DNA of 36,043 nt. Origin: Limisphaerales bacterium. Lineage in GTDB: Bacteria; Verrucomicrobiota; Verrucomicrobiia; Limisphaerales; JAKEEH01. The notes below the pieces were generated by a model. It worked only from the letters and a program-made list of their open reading frames with translations. It did not search any database and was not told the origin of the DNA. The stretch spans positions 1-36,043 of the forward strand of contig JAKEEH010000077.1 of NCBI GenBank assembly GCA_022616725.1. The letters run 5' to 3'. Positions 8,517 to 17,173 of this stretch are shown here, piece by piece. The translations under genes were made by a program, and so were the position numbers. Positions within the stretch are counted from its first letter, which is position 1. The number at the start of each line of letters is the position of its first letter.

Positions 8517-9533
8517 TCATTCGGCGATGGCCTTCTCTTCTTTCGGGGTTTCGAGCAGGTCAGGCTCTATGTTCATGCCAAGGCTTAAGCCAAGGGCGGC
8601 GAGTTTGTCTTTGATCTCGTTGAGAGATTTCTTGCCGAAATTGCGATACTTGAGCATTTCGGCTTCGGTCTTCATGGCCAACTGGCCGACGGTCGTAATA
8701 TTGGCGTTGTTCAGGCAGTTCGCCGCTCGCACGCTCAATTCAATCTCGTTGACACTCATGTTGAGCAGTTTCTTGAGCTTGGCGCGTTCATCATCCTGCT
8801 TGTCCGCCGCCTCTTCGAATTCAACGGCGTTCTTGTCGTAGCCCACGAAGACGTCCAAGTGGTGTTGCAGGATTGCGGAAGCCTGCGTTAGCGCATCATC
8901 CGGCGAAATGCGGCCATCGGTCCAGATTTCGAGGATCAACCGGTCATAATCGGTGCGCTGGCCGACACGCGCGCTCTCGATGTTGTAACGTACCCGCGTC
9001 ACCGGGGAGAAGAGGGAATCAATCGCGATGACACCGATCGGCTGCTCAGGCTTTTTGTTTTCATCGCCCGGCAGGAAGCCGCGGCCGACTTTAACCTCCA
9101 GTTCCATCTCGAACTTCTTTTTCTTGTCCAGAGTGCAAATGAGTTGCTTGGGATTCACCAACTCAACATTTTGATTGAGCTGAATGTCCTCGGCGGTCAC
9201 TTCGCCTTCCTTGCTCGCAGACAACAGGAGCGTTTGCGGCTCACGGTTGTGCGCCCTGAAAAGGATGCGCTTGAGATTAAGCACAATTTCGGTCACGTCT
9301 TCGACCACTCCGTCGATGGTCGTGAACTCGTGCATGGCGCCATCGATCTTCACTGAAGTGATGGCGGCGCCTTCCAGCGAGGATAGGAGCACGCGGCGGA
9401 GCGAGTTCCCAATCGTGTGACCATAACCGGTTTCAAACGGTTCGGCGACAAACTTGGCGTAGGTTTCAGTCGCGGTTGACTCTTCTTTGGTCAACCGTTT
9501 CGGCATTTCGAATCTTCCTAAACGTACTGGCAT
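8517..9533 (-). CDS. rpoA: DNA-directed RNA polymerase subunit alpha
   Basis: A 338-residue alpha subunit. The amino-terminal dimerisation domain (about 20-235) carries AEPFETGYGHTIGNSLRRVL and the RVGQRTDYDRLILEIWTDG motif. After an acidic linker (KNAVEFEEAADKQDDERAKL) comes the C-terminal domain (about 260-325), with the helix-hairpin-helix that contacts UP elements and activators: ELSVRAANCLNNANITTVGQ and LKYRNFGKKSLNEIKDKLAALGL. The ATG has AGGA eight bases upstream. It lies between rpsD and rplQ, the classical alpha-operon position. Confidence 0.97.
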   Translation of the reverse strand: MPVRLGRFEMPKRLTKEESTATETYAKFVAEPFETGYGHTIGNSLRRVLLSSLEGAAITSVKIDGAMHEFTTIDGVVEDVTEIVLNLKRILFRAHNREPQTLLLSASKEGEVTAEDIQLNQNVELVNPKQLICTLDKKKKFEMELEVKVGRGFLPGDENKKPEQPIGVIAIDSLFSPVTRVRYNIESARVGQRTDYDRLILEIWTDGRISPDDALTQASAILQHHLDVFVGYDKNAVEFEEAADKQDDERAKLKKLLNMSVNEIELSVRAANCLNNANITTVGQLAMKTEAEMLKYRNFGKKSLNEIKDKLAALGLSLGMNIEPDLLETPKEEKAIAE

Positions 9534-9670
9534 AAGTTTCCTGCAATTTTAATCTGGCCTTTCCGGTTATTTATTCCCGCTTCCGAATCGGCCCTTATAA
9601 TTGCGCTTATTTTGTTAATATTTGCCCCTCCTTACGCCGGGGGTCTCATCCCCGACCGCTGGCGGGGGAT
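9534..9670 (-). promoter_or_regulatory. rpsD-rpoA spacer with GC-rich hairpin and repeat copy 2
   Basis: This 137-bp spacer is much longer than most gaps in the operon. Just after the rpsD stop the minus strand contains TCCCC(C)...GGGGA arms around GCCAGCGGTC (about 9650-9672). This is followed at 9642-9624 by CCCCGGCGTAAGGAGGGGC, nearly identical to the sequence preceding rplQ. The remaining ~90 bases to rpoA are AT-rich. No start codon follows the AAGGAGG in a position that would give an ORF, so here the Shine-Dalgarno-like core is orphaned. It could be a processing site, internal regulatory element or remnant of a duplication. Confidence 0.4.
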
Positions 9671-10279
9671 TTATCGGGAATAAAATTCAACGACAGCCTG
9701 CTCGTTCGCGATAGGCTGAATCTCATCGCGGCTCGGAATCCGCATCACCACGCCCTTGAAGGCATCCTTGTTGACGGAGAGCCAGTCCGGAACCACCCGG
9801 CTGGTCGAAATCTCCAGCCCCCGCGTGGCGAGTTGGCGCGAAACATTGTTATCCTTGATCTCAATCGTATCGTTCACCTTCAGAGCGTAAGAGGGAATGT
9901 TCACCTTGCGGCCATTCACCTTGATATGCCCGTGCGTGACCATTTGTCGGGCGGCGGCCCGAGTGTTTGCGAAGCCCAGATGATAAACAGCGTTGTCAAG
10001 GCGCGTCTCCAGGATCTGAAGCATCTGTTCACCGGTGACACCGCGGCGTTTGAGCGCGCGCTCGTAAACGCCGCGAAATTGGCGTTCGAGCAGGCCGTAG
10101 TAGTAGCGCAGCTTCTGCTTTTCGATCAGGCCCAAGGCATAATCCGTGTGTTTACGGCGCGACTTCGGGCCGTGGACGCCGGGACCGTAGTTGCGGCGCT
10201 CCAGGTATTTCGACGGGCCGAAGATCGGCGTGCCGAAGCGGCGACTGATGCGAACGCGAGGACCAGTGTAGCGAGCCAT
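9671..10279 (-). CDS. rpsD: 30S ribosomal protein uS4
   Basis: A 202-residue uS4 of the zinc-free (C-minus) type: the N-terminal region (MARYTGPRVRISRRFG) lacks the four-Cys cluster. The S4 RNA-binding domain is clear at about 93-155 (RLDNAVYHLGFANTRAAARQ, VTHGHIKVNGRKVNIPSY). uS4 is a primary 16S rRNA binder and in many bacteria represses its own operon, so the unusual spacer directly downstream of this gene is noteworthy. It lies between rpsK and rpoA as in the classical alpha operon. Confidence 0.97.
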   Translation of the reverse strand: MARYTGPRVRISRRFGTPIFGPSKYLERRNYGPGVHGPKSRRKHTDYALGLIEKQKLRYYYGLLERQFRGVYERALKRRGVTGEQMLQILETRLDNAVYHLGFANTRAAARQMVTHGHIKVNGRKVNIPSYALKVNDTIEIKDNNVSRQLATRGLEISTSRVVPDWLSVNKDAFKGVVMRIPSRDEIQPIANEQAVVEFYSR

Positions 10280-10324
10280 GTGCTAATTAAATGTTTAAAA
10301 GAGTTAAATAGTTAGATTTATCCT

Positions 10325-10930
10325 TTAGACGCGGCGCTTTTTGCGCGGCCGGCAACCGTTATGCGGCACCGGCGTGCAGTCCTTAATGATCGAGATTTCA
10401 AGGCCGATTGCCTGCAAAGCCCGGATAGCCGATTCGCGGCCGGATCCCGGACCGTTGACGCGCACCTCAACCTCGCGCATGCCGTGGGACATCGCCTGGC
10501 GGGCCGCATCCTGCGCGACCTGCTGCGCCGCAAAGGCAGTGCTTTTGCGCGACCCTTTGAAACCGACCCGCCCGGCAGTGGACCAGCCGAGAAGATTGCC
10601 CTGCATGTCTGTGATCGTCACTTGCGTATTATTGAACGTCGCAAGAATATGGGCGATCCCAGCCGCGATGTTCTTGGCATGCTTCGCCTTGATGATCTTC
10701 TTGGCGTTCGGGTCCTCCCCGAGCAACTCGGCGGCGGTTGGCGCCACCGGAGTCGCGGGTACGCCGGCCGGAGCGCCCGCGCCCGATTTGGGTGCCGCGG
10801 CGGTCTCGGTGGCTGCGGCAGCGGGCTTGGGAGCCTTTTCCCCTCTCTCCGGCTTCTCGGCCTTGGGCGCCTTTTCCGTCGCCGGGGCCTTTGCTTCTTT
10901 GGCAGGTTTCTTCGGTTTCTCGTCAGCCAT
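10325..10930 (-). CDS. rpsK: 30S ribosomal protein uS11 with long low-complexity N-terminal extension
   Basis: A 201-residue uS11; the usual length is about 129. The core begins near residue 77 ([20 protein letters not shown]) and includes [46 protein letters not shown] and the C-terminal [19 protein letters not shown]. The first ~75 residues are made almost only of Ala, Lys, Pro and Glu ([17 protein letters not shown]...), probably a disordered basic/acidic tail that could protrude from the platform of the 30S subunit. The ATG and reading frame are continuous with the core, so the extension is part of the gene as written. It lies in the standard position between rpsM and rpsD. Confidence 0.95.
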   Translation of the reverse strand: MADEKPKKPAKEAKAPATEKAPKAEKPERGEKAPKPAAAATETAAAPKSGAGAPAGVPATPVAPTAAELLGEDPNAKKIIKAKHAKNIAAGIAHILATFNNTQVTITDMQGNLLGWSTAGRVGFKGSRKSTAFAAQQVAQDAARQAMSHGMREVEVRVNGPGSGRESAIRALQAIGLEISIIKDCTPVPHNGCRPRKKRRV

Positions 10931-10943
10931 AACTCAGTTCAAA

Positions 10944-11339
10944 TTAATGGATCCCTGTCTTGGCGTTCGGATTGCGCTGCACGCCAACTGTCTTGCGCGG
11001 GCCTTTCCGCGTCCGGGCGTTGGTGGACGTGCGCTGGCCGCGCACGGGCAGGCCGCGCAGGTGGCGAATACCACGATAACACTTGATCGCCTGCAGGCGT
11101 TTCAGGTTCAGACCCAGTTCGCGGCGCAGGTCGCCTTCGATCACGTACTTGCCATCCTGAATCGCGTGAACAATATGCGCGACCTGCTGCTCGGTCAGGT
11201 CCTTGGCGCGAAGAGCCCGGTCAATTTTGGCGCGTTCCAAAATTTCCAGCGCGTTCGTCGGACCAATGCCGTAAATGTAGCGCAGAGCGATGTCGATGCG
11301 CTTTTCACCCGGAATTTCAACACCAATAATGCGTGCCAT
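10944..11339 (-). CDS. rpsM: 30S ribosomal protein uS13
   Basis: A 131-residue uS13: [34 protein letters not shown] (helix-hairpin-helix), [20 protein letters not shown] and the basic tail [20 protein letters not shown]. It sits in the head of the 30S subunit, contacting uS19 and the 50S subunit. The start follows rpmJ closely, and the Ala/Lys-rich rpsK begins 13 bp after its stop. Confidence 0.97.
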   Translation of the reverse strand: MARIIGVEIPGEKRIDIALRYIYGIGPTNALEILERAKIDRALRAKDLTEQQVAHIVHAIQDGKYVIEGDLRRELGLNLKRLQAIKCYRGIRHLRGLPVRGQRTSTNARTRKGPRKTVGVQRNPNAKTGIH

Positions 11340-11342
11340 AGA

Positions 11343-11456
11343 TTAACCTTGCCGTTGTTTGTGCCGCGCGTTGGTGCAAATCACCCGCACGACGCCTTTG
11401 CGCTTAATAATCTTGCAATTCTCGCACAGCTTTCTCACTGACGCTCTTACTTTCAT
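11343..11456 (-). CDS. rpmJ: 50S ribosomal protein bL36
   Basis: A 37-residue protein read directly from the minus strand: [20 protein letters not shown], then a second half ending ARHKQRQG. The zinc ribbon ligands C11, C14, C27 and H32 are all present, so this is the zinc-binding (C-plus) form. It lies between infA and rpsM, the usual place in spc/alpha operons, with 6 bp to the infA stop and 3 bp to the rpsM start. Confidence 0.95.
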   Translation of the reverse strand: MKVRASVRKLCENCKIIKRKGVVRVICTNARHKQRQG

Positions 11457-11462
11457 AAAAAA

Positions 11463-11672
11463 TTATTTCAGGATAATTCGGCCTTTCGAAAAATCGAAAG
11501 ACGACATCTCCAAGACGACTACCCGCCCATTCAGCAGCGGCCCCGCCGGCAAATCTTTCTTTGCCAAGTGTCCGAGCACCTGATGCCCGTTCGGAAGCCG
11601 CACCCGGTAGAGCCTGTCCCGCAGCGCTTCCACTATCACACCCTCAACTTCAATGGCATCCGGGCGGGACAT
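11463..11672 (-). CDS. infA: Translation initiation factor IF-1
   Basis: A 69-residue S1/OB-fold protein. It begins MSRPDAIEVEGVIVEALRDR and continues with YRVRLPNGHQVLGHLAKKDL and the terminal SSFDFSKGRIILK, which match the IF-1 family in length and order. IF-1 binds the 30S A site during initiation. Its first 37 bases lie within the 3' end of map, in another frame, so ribosomes may couple the two genes. Confidence 0.93.
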   Translation of the reverse strand: MSRPDAIEVEGVIVEALRDRLYRVRLPNGHQVLGHLAKKDLPAGPLLNGRVVVLEMSSFDFSKGRIILK

Positions 11673-12427
11673 GTCATGATCTCCGGTTCACCTTCGGTGA
11701 TCAGTACCGTATGCTCAAAATGAGCCGATAATTGACCATCAATTGTCACAACTGTCCAGCCGTCTTTTAGGACCTTTACTGCGGGCGACCCGGCATTGAC
11801 CATTGGCTCAATCGCCAAGGTCATGCCCGGACGCAATTTCTGCCTGGATTTCCCGTCCACGAAATTCGGCACCTGCGGCTCTTCGTGCATTGAGCGGCCC
11901 ACGCCATGACCCACGAATTCCCGGACAACGCTGCAGCCATTGGATTCAACAAAGGTCTGGACGGCCCGGGAGATATCCTCCACCCGGTTGCCGGGCCGCG
12001 CCTGGGCGATCCCCTCATAAAGCGCCCGCTCGGTTACGTCCATGAGCCGTTGCGCTTCCAAGCTGCACCCGCCCACGGCAACAGTTCGCGCATTATCACC
12101 GATGAACCCGTTGTAAATAACTCCAACATCGAGACTTATAATATCTCCAAAGTCCACTCGGCGCTCATTGGCCAAGCCGTGCACGACTTCATCGTTTACC
12201 GAAATGCAAATATAGCACGGGTATTTTCGGTAGCCCAGAAACGCGCTGCGCGCGCCGTAGTCCTTCATGCGCGAGGCGGCAAACTGGTCGATTTCCCGTG
12301 TCGTCCGACCGGGCTGAATGAAGTCGCAAACCTCATCCAAAACAGCACGCGCAACCTGGCATGCGGGCCGCATGGCCTCCAACTCGCGCTCGCTCTTGAG
12401 AATGATCATCTTGGAACGCCCGGACAT
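11636..12427 (-). CDS. map: Type I methionine aminopeptidase
   Basis: A 263-residue dinuclear metallopeptidase that removes the initiator Met from nascent chains. The metal ligands are visible in order: two Asp in DFGDIISLDVGVIYNGFIGDNARTV, His in VVREFVGHGVGRSMHEEPQV, Glu in TLAIEPMVN and Glu in SAHFEHTVLITEGEPE. No N-terminal zinc-finger extension is present. The ATG at 12427 is 4 bp after secY; an internal ATG at 12409 (MIILKSERELEAM) gives the most family-like N-terminus and could be the real start. The C-terminus runs past the usual end by about a dozen residues, overlapping infA by 37 bp. Confidence 0.94.
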   Translation of the reverse strand: MSGRSKMIILKSERELEAMRPACQVARAVLDEVCDFIQPGRTTREIDQFAASRMKDYGARSAFLGYRKYPCYICISVNDEVVHGLANERRVDFGDIISLDVGVIYNGFIGDNARTVAVGGCSLEAQRLMDVTERALYEGIAQARPGNRVEDISRAVQTFVESNGCSVVREFVGHGVGRSMHEEPQVPNFVDGKSRQKLRPGMTLAIEPMVNAGSPAVKVLKDGWTVVTIDGQLSAHFEHTVLITEGEPEIMTCPARMPLKLRV

Positions 12428-12431
12428 CCGA

Positions 12432-13811
12432 CTAAAACCGGCCCTTCAGCCGGCCTTTCTTCAGGAAGCCGTCGTAATGCCGCATCAGCAGATGGGACTC
12501 CATCTGGCGCATCGTATCGAGCATGACGCCCACCAGGATCAGCATACTGGTGCCGCCAAAAAAAGTTGAGACTGCATACGGCACGTCCATGAAGCGGTAC
12601 ATCAAAATTGGAATCACCGCGATAACAGTCAGGAACACGGCGCCCGCCAACGTAATGCGGCTCATGGCGTTGTGCAGGTAGTTGCTCGTCGCCTGGCCGG
12701 GGCGCACGCCAGGAATGTAACCGCCGTACTTTTTGAGGTCGTCGGCAATCTGTAATTCGTTGAACTGAGTCGCGACCCAAAAATAAGAAAAGAACAGGAT
12801 CATGGCCGCGTACAGAAACATGTAAAGAAAGGCTCCTTCCTGCAGGGCCACGGAAAGCCTGGTTAGAAATGGCAGGCTGAGGCTCTGGCCGGCGTACTCC
12901 AGGAGCTTCTGCGGAAACATGAGAATCGCTTGCGCAAAAATGATGGGCATCACCCCCGCGTAATTCACTCGGAGAGGCATGAAGGAAGTTCCTCCGGCGA
13001 CGACTTTGCGGCCCATTGCGCGCTGAGCGTACTGGACGGCGACTTTCCGTTGCGCCTGCGTCACGGCAATGACTCCCGCGACCACCAGGAGCAGCAGCGC
13101 CACCATGGCAATCGCATGGAAGAAATTGAATTGACCCTCGATGTCACCGCCGGGCGCGAACATATCGAATAACGCCTGGATCGCCTGCGGCACGCGTGCA
13201 ACGATACCGATGCTGATCACCAGCGAGATTCCGTTGCCGATGCCCCGTTCGGTAATCTGTTCGCCCAGCCACATCAACAGCAAAGTCCCTGTGGTGAGGA
13301 TGAGTACGGTTTGTATTCGATACGCCCAAATGTTCTCGTAAAGCACCAGATCTCCCCGAAAGTTCGGGAAAATACTGGCAGCGTTCTCCCATCCGAGCGC
13401 CATGAAGAATCCTTGCCCAAGGCAAAGCAATACCGTCAGGTAACGCCCATATTGAATGAGCTTGGGCCGGCCCCCTTCCTCGCGCGCGAGCTTGCTCAGG
13501 CGCGGAATCACCGCGGTGAGGAGCTGAATGATGATGGTCGCGCTGATGTACGGCATGATCCCGAGTGCGCCGATGGCGCACCGTTCGAGGGCGCCGCCGG
13601 TAAACATGCTGTACATGCCGAGCAAACCGCCGCCCTCCTTGCTCGCGTTTTCCTCGAAGTACTGCTGCAACGCCCGGCCATCGAGCCCTGGAATCGGAAT
13701 CATCGCCGCGACACGGCAGATCCCCAGCACAATCAGCGTGAAAATGATGCGCGATTTAAGCTCCGGAATCTTGAAGCAATTAGCGAACGTGTTGAAAATG
13801 GATTTGAGCAT
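12432..13811 (-). CDS. secY: Protein translocase subunit SecY
   Basis: A 459-residue membrane protein with ten predicted helices. Family signatures include the plug and second-helix region (GRALQQYFEENA...GIMPYISATIIIQLL), QAQRKVAVQYAQRAMGRKV in cytosolic loop 4, and the conserved ADDLKKYGGYIPGVRPGQAT before helix 9. It forms the SecYEG channel for protein export. It lies after rplO with AAGGG just upstream of the ATG. The cytoplasmic loop before helix 2 has an extra Glu/Lys-Gly stretch (FEENASKEGGG). Confidence 0.97.
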   Translation of the reverse strand: MLKSIFNTFANCFKIPELKSRIIFTLIVLGICRVAAMIPIPGLDGRALQQYFEENASKEGGGLLGMYSMFTGGALERCAIGALGIMPYISATIIIQLLTAVIPRLSKLAREEGGRPKLIQYGRYLTVLLCLGQGFFMALGWENAASIFPNFRGDLVLYENIWAYRIQTVLILTTGTLLLMWLGEQITERGIGNGISLVISIGIVARVPQAIQALFDMFAPGGDIEGQFNFFHAIAMVALLLLVVAGVIAVTQAQRKVAVQYAQRAMGRKVVAGGTSFMPLRVNYAGVMPIIFAQAILMFPQKLLEYAGQSLSLPFLTRLSVALQEGAFLYMFLYAAMILFFSYFWVATQFNELQIADDLKKYGGYIPGVRPGQATSNYLHNAMSRITLAGAVFLTVIAVIPILMYRFMDVPYAVSTFFGGTSMLILVGVMLDTMRQMESHLLMRHYDGFLKKGRLKGRF

Positions 13812-13832
13812 GTGCCCTTAACGGTCCGGAGC

Positions 13833-14303
13833 TTACTTTTTCGGCGCCGGCTTGGTTTTTGCGATAATCTCGCAAGCGCCGCCCTTTCCTTCAATTTTGG
13901 AACGCGCCGAAGCGCTGAAAGCATGGGCACTGACCGTCAACTTCTTCGTCAACTCGCCATCGCCAAGGATCTTGATTCCATCAGCCTTGTCGTTCGCCAG
14001 ACCGGCCTTGCGAAGCGTCTCGATGTCCACGCGCGTCCCGTCGCCGAACTGGTTGAGTGACTCCAGGTTGACAGGGATATACCGGATCGCATGGCGCGCA
14101 TTGTTAAAACCGCGTTTCGGAATTCGGCGGATCAGCGGCATTTGGCCGCCTTCAAAGCCGATGCGAATAGAACTGCCCGATCGGGCGGTTTGGCCTTTGC
14201 CACCCCGTCCGCTGGTTTTGCCGTGTCCGCTGGATTCGCCCTGGCCAAGACGCTTGCGACGATGCTTGGCGCCGGGGCGAGGTTTCAAGTCATGTAAACG
14301 CAT
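13833..14303 (-). CDS. rplO: 50S ribosomal protein uL15
   Basis: A 156-residue uL15: MRLHDLKPRPGAKHRRKRLG, the Gly-rich GHGKTSGRGGKGQTARSG, FEGGQMPLIRRIPKRGFNN, and the globular C-terminal part with VSAHAFSASARSKIEGKGG. The start is only 2 bp after the rpsE stop, leaving no room for rpmD (uL30), which sits here in many other bacteria. Confidence 0.96.
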   Translation of the reverse strand: MRLHDLKPRPGAKHRRKRLGQGESSGHGKTSGRGGKGQTARSGSSIRIGFEGGQMPLIRRIPKRGFNNARHAIRYIPVNLESLNQFGDGTRVDIETLRKAGLANDKADGIKILGDGELTKKLTVSAHAFSASARSKIEGKGGACEIIAKTKPAPKK

Positions 14304-14305
14304 AA

Positions 14306-15001
14306 TTAAGCCGTGACCGCATTGCTTTCGCCGGGCCGCGCCTGGGTCGGCTCAGCCTTCACCGACAAACCGCGGCTGCGGAAAATATCAGCGCGCAAAC
14401 GCAACTGGCGCAGCGCATTGAGCGTCGCTTTAACCACATTCGCCGGATTCTTCGACCCAAGAGATTTGCTGAGCACGTCCTTCACGCCAGCAGATTCGAG
14501 AACGGCTCGCACAGTCTTACCCGCGATGACACCTGTTCCCGGCGAAGCAGGCCGAAGCAGGATGTGCGCTCCACAATAACGCGAAACGATCTCGTGCGGA
14601 ATTGTGCTGTCCTTCAGAGATACGCCGACCATCTGCGATTTAGCGACTTCCCCGCCCTTGCGAATCGCATCCGCGACTTCACCTGCTTTGCCAAGCCCTA
14701 CACCAACGCGGCCACGTTTGTCTCCCACTACGACCAGCGCGCTGAAGCTGAATCGCCGTCCGCCTTTGACGACCTTCGACGATCGATTGATGAACACGAC
14801 CTTCTCCGACAATTCGGACGTGGTGCCGTCCGCGTTGATGAACTCCGTTTGCCCTTCGCCAGGCCGTTGCCGCCGTGGGCCGCGAGGTCCGCGCCCGGGC
14901 CCGCGTCCGCCAAATCCGCCGCCACTGGGCCCGCCCGGACTGCCACCGCCTGCGCCGCCTGGACTGCCTTTATCACCAAATTCTGTCGGGGTCTCTGCCA
15001 C
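14306..15001 (-). CDS. rpsE: 30S ribosomal protein uS5 with Gly/Pro/Arg-rich N-terminal extension
   Basis: A 231-residue uS5. The core from about residue 63 shows [40 protein letters not shown], and later [20 protein letters not shown] and [20 protein letters not shown]. It begins at a GTG with GGAG five bases upstream. The first ~55 residues are a low-complexity stretch of Gly, Pro, Ser and Arg ([15 protein letters not shown]), resembling RGG-type RNA-binding tails and not present in the compact E. coli protein (about 167 residues). It lies next to rplR and rplO. Confidence 0.95.
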   Translation of the reverse strand: MAETPTEFGDKGSPGGAGGGSPGGPSGGGFGGRGPGRGPRGPRRQRPGEGQTEFINADGTTSELSEKVVFINRSSKVVKGGRRFSFSALVVVGDKRGRVGVGLGKAGEVADAIRKGGEVAKSQMVGVSLKDSTIPHEIVSRYCGAHILLRPASPGTGVIAGKTVRAVLESAGVKDVLSKSLGSKNPANVVKATLNALRQLRLRADIFRSRGLSVKAEPTQARPGESNAVTA

Positions 15002-15014
15002 AATATCTCCTGGG

Positions 15015-15380
15015 TTAAAATTTCAATCCGGCTTCTCGCGCCGCGTCCGCCAATGCCTTTACTTTACCATGAAATTTCGCGCCGCTGCGGTCGAAAACCA
15101 CCTCGTCAATGCCCTTTCCACGAGCCGCTTGGGCTGCCAGCGCGCCGACGGCCTTGGCGCCGGACACGTTCGCGCCTAATTTGTCACGGTTCGGAGTCTC
15201 TTTGTGCATTGTGGACGCAGACGCGAGGGTCACGCGCGCCATGTCGTCGATGAATTGCACATAAATATGCTCATTTGTGAAACGGACGCTCATCCGCGGA
15301 CGTTCCTTTGTGCCGGTCACTTTCTTGCGAATGCGCAAGTGGCGCAACCGCGTCAGCTTATGTTTGGTTTGAGTTTGCAT
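15015..15380 (-). CDS. rplR: 50S ribosomal protein uL18
   Basis: A 121-residue uL18 that binds 5S r[41 protein letters not shown], and the C-terminal [19 protein letters not shown] with [10 protein letters not shown]. The ATG at 15380 gives an N-terminus of the usual family length; an upstream GTG at 15395 would add five residues, and neither has a convincing Shine-Dalgarno sequence. It follows rplF and precedes rpsE. Confidence 0.95.
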   Translation of the reverse strand: MQTQTKHKLTRLRHLRIRKKVTGTKERPRMSVRFTNEHIYVQFIDDMARVTLASASTMHKETPNRDKLGANVSGAKAVGALAAQAARGKGIDEVVFDRSGAKFHGKVKALADAAREAGLKF

Positions 15381-15416
15381 GGTCTCATTAGCCACGGATG
15401 GCGCCGTAGCCGTCCG

Positions 15417-15953
15417 TTATTGAACAGTCTTGCCTTCCTTGCGCTTGACGTGCTCGTCCGAATACCGAACGCCCTTGCCTTTGTAAGGCTCCGGCGGATA
15501 ATAGCTGCGGATTTCCGCGGCAACCAATCCAACCACCTGTTTGTCCGGCCCTTCAATCGTCAGCTTTGTATTCTCCTCGACCGTCACTTTGATCTGATCG
15601 GGAATCGGGTAATTAATTGGATGCGAATAACCGAGGCTCAGATTGACGTTCTTGCCCTGGACCGCCGCCTTGAACCCAACACCCTGGATCTCGAGCTTTT
15701 TGACGAAACCATCGCTCACGCCCTTAACCATGTTATTCAGAATCGAACGGCTCAGACCGTGCAATGCCTTGGCTTCCGAATCATCGCCCTGGCGCGACAC
15801 GACGACGTTCGAGCCATCCACCTTTGCGCTGGTGCGGCGCGGTAATTCGAAGTTCAGTTTTCCCTTCGGGCCTTCGACGAACACCTTCTGCCCTTTAATG
15901 TCCACCTTCACTTTGGAGGGAATAGCAACGGGCTGTTTTCCAATTCTAGACAT
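15417..15953 (-). CDS. rplF: 50S ribosomal protein uL6
   Basis: A 178-residue uL6 made of two similar alpha/beta repeats: MSRIGKQPVAIPSKVKVDIK, the first repeat with VFVEGPKGKLNFELPRR, then VGFKAAVQGKNVNLSLGYSH, and the signature PPEPYKGKGVRYSDEHVKRK near the C-terminus. It lies near the sarcin-ricin loop at the factor-binding site of the large subunit. It starts 3 bp after rpsH. Confidence 0.97.
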   Translation of the reverse strand: MSRIGKQPVAIPSKVKVDIKGQKVFVEGPKGKLNFELPRRTSAKVDGSNVVVSRQGDDSEAKALHGLSRSILNNMVKGVSDGFVKKLEIQGVGFKAAVQGKNVNLSLGYSHPINYPIPDQIKVTVEENTKLTIEGPDKQVVGLVAAEIRSYYPPEPYKGKGVRYSDEHVKRKEGKTVQ

Positions 15954-15956
15954 AGA

Positions 15957-16343
15957 TTACCAAACGTAACACACAAGTTCGCCTCCCACATTGCTTTTGC
16001 GGGCCTGAGTACCCGTCATCAACCCCTGAGAGGTAGAAAGGATCGAGATGCCCAGACCCCCGCGGACCCGCGGAATTTCCGTGGACCCAATGTATCGGCG
16101 CAGACCGGGAGTGCTGACGCGGCGCAGGCCCTCGATGACGCCTTTCTTGCCCTCGTACTTCAACTTCAGTTTTAAAGTCTTCATGCCCTTGCCTTCGACG
16201 GAAAACTCGCCGATGTAGCCCTCTTTTTTCAGAATATTGGCGATGCTCTCCTTCATCCGCGAATGCGGCAGTTCCACCGTTGGCAACAGCGCCCGATTGG
16301 CGTTGCGGATGCGAGTGAGCATGTCGGAAATAGGATCAACCAT
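15957..16343 (-). CDS. rpsH: 30S ribosomal protein uS8
   Basis: A 128-residue uS8: MVDPISDMLTRIRNANRALL, HSRMKESIANILKKEGYIGE, and the C-terminal domain RVSTPGLRRYIGSTEIPRVR with GGLGISILSTSQGLMTG. uS8 binds helix 21 of 16S rRNA and in E. coli represses the spc operon through a mimic near rplE; I did not identify such a structure here. It lies 4 bp after rpsN. Confidence 0.97.
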   Translation of the reverse strand: MVDPISDMLTRIRNANRALLPTVELPHSRMKESIANILKKEGYIGEFSVEGKGMKTLKLKLKYEGKKGVIEGLRRVSTPGLRRYIGSTEIPRVRGGLGISILSTSQGLMTGTQARKSNVGGELVCYVW

Positions 16344-16347
16344 AAAT

Positions 16348-16617
16348 TTACCAGCTCGCTTTTGTGACTCCCGGGATCAACCCGGCCAGCGCGGCTTCGC
16401 GGAATGTCAAGCGGGAACAGCCGAATTTGCGGATGTAACCATGGCGCCGCCCGCTCATCGAGCAGCGGTTGACCACCCGCGTCGGGCTTGCGTCCCGCGG
16501 CAGTTTGGCCAGCCCGGCGTAATCCTTCTTCGCTTTCAATTCCGCGCGCAAAGCGGCGAATTTCTTGACCGCCGCGGCTTTGCGCTTGTTTCGTTCAAAC
16601 CATGCTTGTTTAGCCAT
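16348..16617 (-). CDS. rpsN: 30S ribosomal protein uS14 (zinc-free form)
   Basis: An 89-residue uS14: [40 protein letters not shown] and [20 protein letters not shown]. The length and the absence of paired CxxC motifs mark the long C-minus form, which does not bind zinc. It lies 2 bp after rplE. Confidence 0.96.
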   Translation of the reverse strand: MAKQAWFERNKRKAAAVKKFAALRAELKAKKDYAGLAKLPRDASPTRVVNRCSMSGRRHGYIRKFGCSRLTFREAALAGLIPGVTKASW

Positions 16618-16619
16618 AC

Positions 16620-17165
16620 CTATTTTGTCTCGGCAAATGGCATGCCCATCATCTTAAGCAAGTCGAGCGCCTCAGCATCGTTTTGCGCCGAGGTTACAAT
16701 CGTGATGTCCATGCCCTGTTGCCGCTTAATCTTGTCAAGTTCAATTTCTGGGAAAACCGTTTGATCCGCAATGCCAAGCGAGTAATTACCTCGCCCGTCA
16801 AACGACCGGGGTGAGGTCCCGCGAAAGTCGCGAATCCGCGGCAATGCCGCCGCGACCAGGCGGTCGAAAAACTCGTACATCGCGTCCCGGCGCAGCGTCA
16901 CGCGGCAGCCGATCGGCATCCCCTGGCGCAGCTTGAAGTTCGCAATGCTCTTGCGGCTCTTGCTGATGACGGCTTTCCGTCCGGTGATGAACGCCAGATC
17001 TTTCGCCGCGTCTTCGATCGCGCCTTTCTCCAGCGAGGCGCTCACGCCCATGTTCACCACGATTTTTTCCATCCGCGGAATCTGGTGAATGTTCTTGTAC
17101 TGGCGCTTCTGTTTGAGCGCTGGGACTACTTCATTGACGTATTTGTCGTAAAGTCTGGCTTTCAT
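16620..17165 (-). CDS. rplE: 50S ribosomal protein uL5
   Basis: A 181-residue uL5: [60 protein letters not shown] and [20 protein letters not shown], ending [10 protein letters not shown]. It binds 5S rRNA and contacts the P-site tRNA. The start has a good ribosome binding site (AAGGAGT six bases before the ATG). Confidence 0.97.
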   Translation of the reverse strand: MKARLYDKYVNEVVPALKQKRQYKNIHQIPRMEKIVVNMGVSASLEKGAIEDAAKDLAFITGRKAVISKSRKSIANFKLRQGMPIGCRVTLRRDAMYEFFDRLVAAALPRIRDFRGTSPRSFDGRGNYSLGIADQTVFPEIELDKIKRQQGMDITIVTSAQNDAEALDLLKMMGMPFAETK

Positions 17166-17173
17166 GCGACTCC

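Noticed and set aside
9650-9672. Rho-independent terminator after rpsD
   Set aside because: The GC-rich stem is not followed by a T tract and lies inside the operon before rpoA, so it is listed as part of a regulatory spacer instead.
10341-11441. 366-codon open frame on the plus strand
   Set aside because: It is antisense to rpsK, rpsM and rpmJ, all of which are certain.
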